Shown here piece by piece: positions 13,856 through 15,445 of a stretch of 15,445 nt of DNA (within the stretch, counting starts at the first letter, position 1; every line of letters begins with the position of its first letter). The position numbers and the translations under genes were made by a program. Below the pieces are notes generated by a model. It did no database searches and was not told the DNA's origin. It was given only the letters and a program-made list of their open reading frames with translations. The DNA comes from Patulibacter sp. (lineage in GTDB: Bacteria > Actinomycetota > Thermoleophilia > Solirubrobacterales > Solirubrobacteraceae): the NCBI GenBank assembly GCA_031119595.1, contig JAVHXX010000039.1, forward strand, positions 1 through 15,445, read 5' to 3'.

Positions 13856-14520
13856 CACGCGAGGTAGAAGTACAGCGCGTGGAGCAGTTCCACGGCCGGC
13901 GACGACGTGTGCACGATGACCCCGGCGGGCACGTCGACGAGGCCCCCGGAGTAGTTGAAGATGATCTTCAGGCCGGCTTCGACGAGCTGGTCGGTGATGG
14001 CCTGCGCGGCTTCGCTCGGGACCGCGAGCACCGCGACGACGATCTCCTCGGTGCGGATCGCGGTGGCCATGTCCTCCATGGGACGGATCGGCACGCCGGC
14101 GAGCTCGGTGCCGGCCTTCTCCGGGTCGGCGTCGATGACGGCCTTGATCTTGAACCCGTGGTCGGCGAAGAGATCCGACGACCCGATCGCACGGCCGAGG
14201 CGGCCGGCGCCCACGAGGGCGATGTTGATCTGCTCGCTCGTCCGCAGGATCGCCTGGATCTGGTCGATGAGCCCGTCGACGCTGTACCCCACGCCGCGCT
14301 TGCCGAACCGGCCGAACCCGGAGAGGTCGCGGCGGATCTGGGTGGCGTTGACGTGGGTGTAGTCGGAGAGCTCCTGCGAGGAGATCGTCTCGCGATCGAG
14401 CTTGCGCGCCTGCGTGAGGACCTGCAGGTAGCGCGACAGACGCGCGGCTACGCCGATCGAGAGGCGGCGGTCGGAAGGCCCTCCGTCTTGGCGGGAGGGC
14501 TGCGTCGGCGATGACGGCAC
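13855..14520 (-). CDS. rex: Redox-sensing transcriptional repressor Rex
   Basis: 221 residues from the GTG at 14520. An N-terminal winged helix (about 25-90) contains the family recognition segment VNATQIRRDLSGFG (57-70) followed by RFGKRGVGY. It is followed by a Rossmann domain with GAGRLG (104-109) and Asp130 at the end of the second strand, and the C-terminal helix ending ELLHALYFYLA swaps into the partner subunit. Rex binds DNA when NAD+ is high and is released by NADH, controlling respiration and fermentation genes in Gram-positive bacteria. The frame is open for 52 more residues upstream, but that part is a Ser/Thr/Arg-rich shadow of the glutaredoxin-like gene. The gene begins 10 bases after that gene. 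I found no clear Rex operator (TTGTGAA-TTCACAA type) in the window. Confidence 0.96.
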   Translation of the reverse strand: MPSSPTQPSRQDGGPSDRRLSIGVAARLSRYLQVLTQARKLDRETISSQELSDYTHVNATQIRRDLSGFGRFGKRGVGYSVDGLIDQIQAILRTSEQINIALVGAGRLGRAIGSSDLFADHGFKIKAVIDADPEKAGTELAGVPIRPMEDMATAIRTEEIVVAVLAVPSEAAQAITDQLVEAGLKIIFNYSGGLVDVPAGVIVHTSSPAVELLHALYFYLA

Positions 14521-14530
14521 AGGCGCGAGT

Positions 14531-14773
14531 TTACGAGAGCGCGGCCCGGACGGCCGTGCTGTCCACGAAGAGGTGGCACAGTTCGGCACCGTCGACGAGT
14601 ACCACGGGGATGCGCTCGAGGTGCTGCAGGAGCAGGGAATCGTCGAGATCGATGTTGATCTCGTCGATCGACGCACCGAATTCCCGGGCGATCGGGCGGA
14701 GTTCGTCGAGTGCGTCGTCGCACAGGTGACAGCCCGGCCGGCCCAGCACGGTGATGACCTTTGGGGAACTCAA
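14531..14773 (-). CDS. Glutaredoxin-like thiol protein (DUF836 type)
   Basis: 80 residues with a thioredoxin-fold pattern: strand KVITVLG, active site GCHLC (residues 14-18, CxxC), a helix, the strand INIDLDD, the cis-proline region RIPVVLVDG (54-62), and a short last helix. Length and motif fit the glutaredoxin-like DUF836 proteins, which are often next to rex in actinobacteria (recalled, not checked). It probably reduces disulphides with a low-molecular-weight thiol or thioredoxin-type donor in the cytoplasm. The start is a TTG overlapping the tsaD stop (TTGA, 14770-14773), with no ATG or GTG suitably placed, so translation depends on coupling to tsaD and may be low. Rex follows after 10 bases. 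Confidence 0.88.
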   Translation of the reverse strand: MSSPKVITVLGRPGCHLCDDALDELRPIAREFGASIDEINIDLDDSLLLQHLERIPVVLVDGAELCHLFVDSTAVRAALS

Positions 14774-15445
14774 CGAACGGGACCCTGACCGGTGCCGTAC
14801 GCGTCGAGCGCGAGGTGGTCCGGGTACGCGACGGCGTCGGAGGCGGCGGCCGCGATGCCGATCATCGCGGCGTTGTCGGTGCAGTACCGGCGGTCCGGGA
14901 TCGAGAGGCCGCAGCCGAGTTCCGCGAGCGCCGCCCGCAGCGCGCCGCTCGAGGCAACGCCGCCGCCGATCGCGACGTGGTCGAGCCCGGTGCTGGCCAG
15001 GGCGCGCTTCACGCGGAGCACGAGCGTCTCGACGACGGCCCGCTGGTACGAGGCGGCGAGATCGGCGCGGCGCGCCTCGAGCTCGCCCTCCGGCAGGTCG
15101 CGGACCACGTAGAGCAGGGCGGTCTTCAGCCCCGAGAACGAGAAGTCCAGGCCTGCGACCTTCTCGCTGCGCGGGAAGTCGTACACCGTCGGGTCGCCGT
15201 CCTTCGCGAGACGCTCGAGGGCAGGGCCTCCCGGATAGCCGAGGCCGAGCAGGCGGGCGCCCTTGTCGACGGCCTCGCCCGCGGCGTCGTCGAGGGTCCG
15301 GCCGAGGATCTCGATCTGGTCGAGGCGCGGGCCGTCGATCCGGGCGAGGAGCGTGTGGCCGCCGGAGGCGACGAGCACGAGGTGCGGGCGGTCGGTGGGC
15401 GGCGGGGTCCCGGCGAGCTGCCCGGAGAGCAGGTGGCCGTGCATG
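14770..15445 (-). CDS. tsaD: tRNA N6-adenosine threonylcarbamoyltransferase TsaD (5' end outside window)
   Basis: This is the C-terminal two thirds (at least 224 residues) of TsaD/Gcp. TsaD transfers the threonylcarbamoyl group from TC-AMP to A37 of ANN-decoding tRNAs, in complex with TsaB and TsaE. Visible are the end of the metal-binding HxxxH motif (HGH just inside the window, with its first His lying beyond the edge), the ATP-binding SGGHT, the segments DDAAGEAVDKGARLLGLGYPGGP and FSFSGLKTA, the IGGGVASSGALR loop, and CTDNAAMIG near the end. These are all TsaD hallmarks. The first Met in the window is internal and not a start. It is the most upstream gene seen of the operon running into the glutaredoxin-like gene, rex, the ligase and the DUF1844-like gene. 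Confidence 0.97.
   Translation of the reverse strand, partial: MHGHLLSGQLAGTPPPTDRPHLVLVASGGHTLLARIDGPRLDQIEILGRTLDDAAGEAVDKGARLLGLGYPGGPALERLAKDGDPTVYDFPRSEKVAGLDFSFSGLKTALLYVVRDLPEGELEARRADLAASYQRAVVETLVLRVKRALASTGLDHVAIGGGVASSGALRAALAELGCGLSIPDRRYCTDNAAMIGIAAAASDAVAYPDHLALDAYGTGQGPVR

Noticed and set aside
12653..13867. 404-residue plus-strand open frame opposite the GCS2 ligase
   Set aside because: Shadow frame of the ligase, whose catalytic motifs are clearly on the minus strand.
14521..14676. Longer N-terminus of Rex (52 extra residues)
   Set aside because: Ser/Thr/Arg-rich translation of the glutaredoxin-like gene in the wrong frame; Rex proteins are about 210-230 residues, which fits the GTG at 14520.
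12196..15445. Rex operator within the rex operon
   Set aside because: No palindrome of the TTGTGAA-TTCACAA type was found; the operon promoter is outside the window upstream of tsaD.

Overview
The window is very GC-rich (roughly 70% by eye) and tightly packed. It uses GTG and TTG starts freely, and many neighbouring genes overlap by 4 bases at stop/start junctions. Rex, a pair of TrkA proteins beside a USP-tailed APC permease (the arrangement of Mycobacterium Rv2690c-ceoB-ceoC, from memory), and TANNNT boxes a few bases upstream of start codons all point to a chromosomal segment of an Actinomycetota bacterium. Thermoleophilia is my guess for the class, but this is an inference. There are no transposases, integrases, phage genes or CRISPR arrays.

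Layout from left to right. (1) Positions 2-2898, plus strand: two ABC half-exporters overlapping by GTGA. The first is cut by the window edge. They form a heterodimer in which one nucleotide-binding domain has lost its catalytic residues. (2) Positions 2899-3985: a gene-poor stretch with an uncatalogued 52-residue membrane peptide (3096-3254), several hairpins, a tRNA-Gln(CUG) gene on the minus strand (3386-3457), a small three-helix membrane protein (3596-3925), and an inverted copy of the 3' part of the tRNA-Gln (3942-3979). That copy folds as a hairpin between two convergent genes. (3) Positions 3986-10609, minus strand, read from right to left: USP-tailed APC permease, 61-residue membrane peptide, second USP-tailed APC permease, TrkA-N protein, TrkA-N/TrkA-C protein, FAD-dependent NAD(P)H reductase. 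Most junctions overlap or are separated by a few bases. (4) Positions 10741-12195, plus strand: a conventional amino-acid permease diverging from the cluster across a 131-base promoter region. (5) Positions 12261-15445, minus strand, read from right to left: tsaD (cut by the window edge), a glutaredoxin-like protein, the NADH/NAD+ sensor Rex, a GCS2-type carboxylate-amine ligase and a small DUF1844-like helical protein.

Functional reading. The right-hand operon is a redox and thiol module (thiol protein, redox sensor, gamma-glutamyl ligase) attached to a tRNA-modification gene. The central cluster looks like ion homeostasis rather than amino-acid uptake: two large permeases with cytoplasmic USP-like domains, linked to two NAD-binding RCK-type regulators. 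One permease carries several of the residues I recall as potassium-coordinating in Bacillus KimA. The most novel items are the possible potassium-uptake module with its coupled 61-residue peptide, the inverted tRNA-Gln fragment reused as a convergent hairpin, the 52-residue membrane peptide, and the asymmetric ABC exporter.
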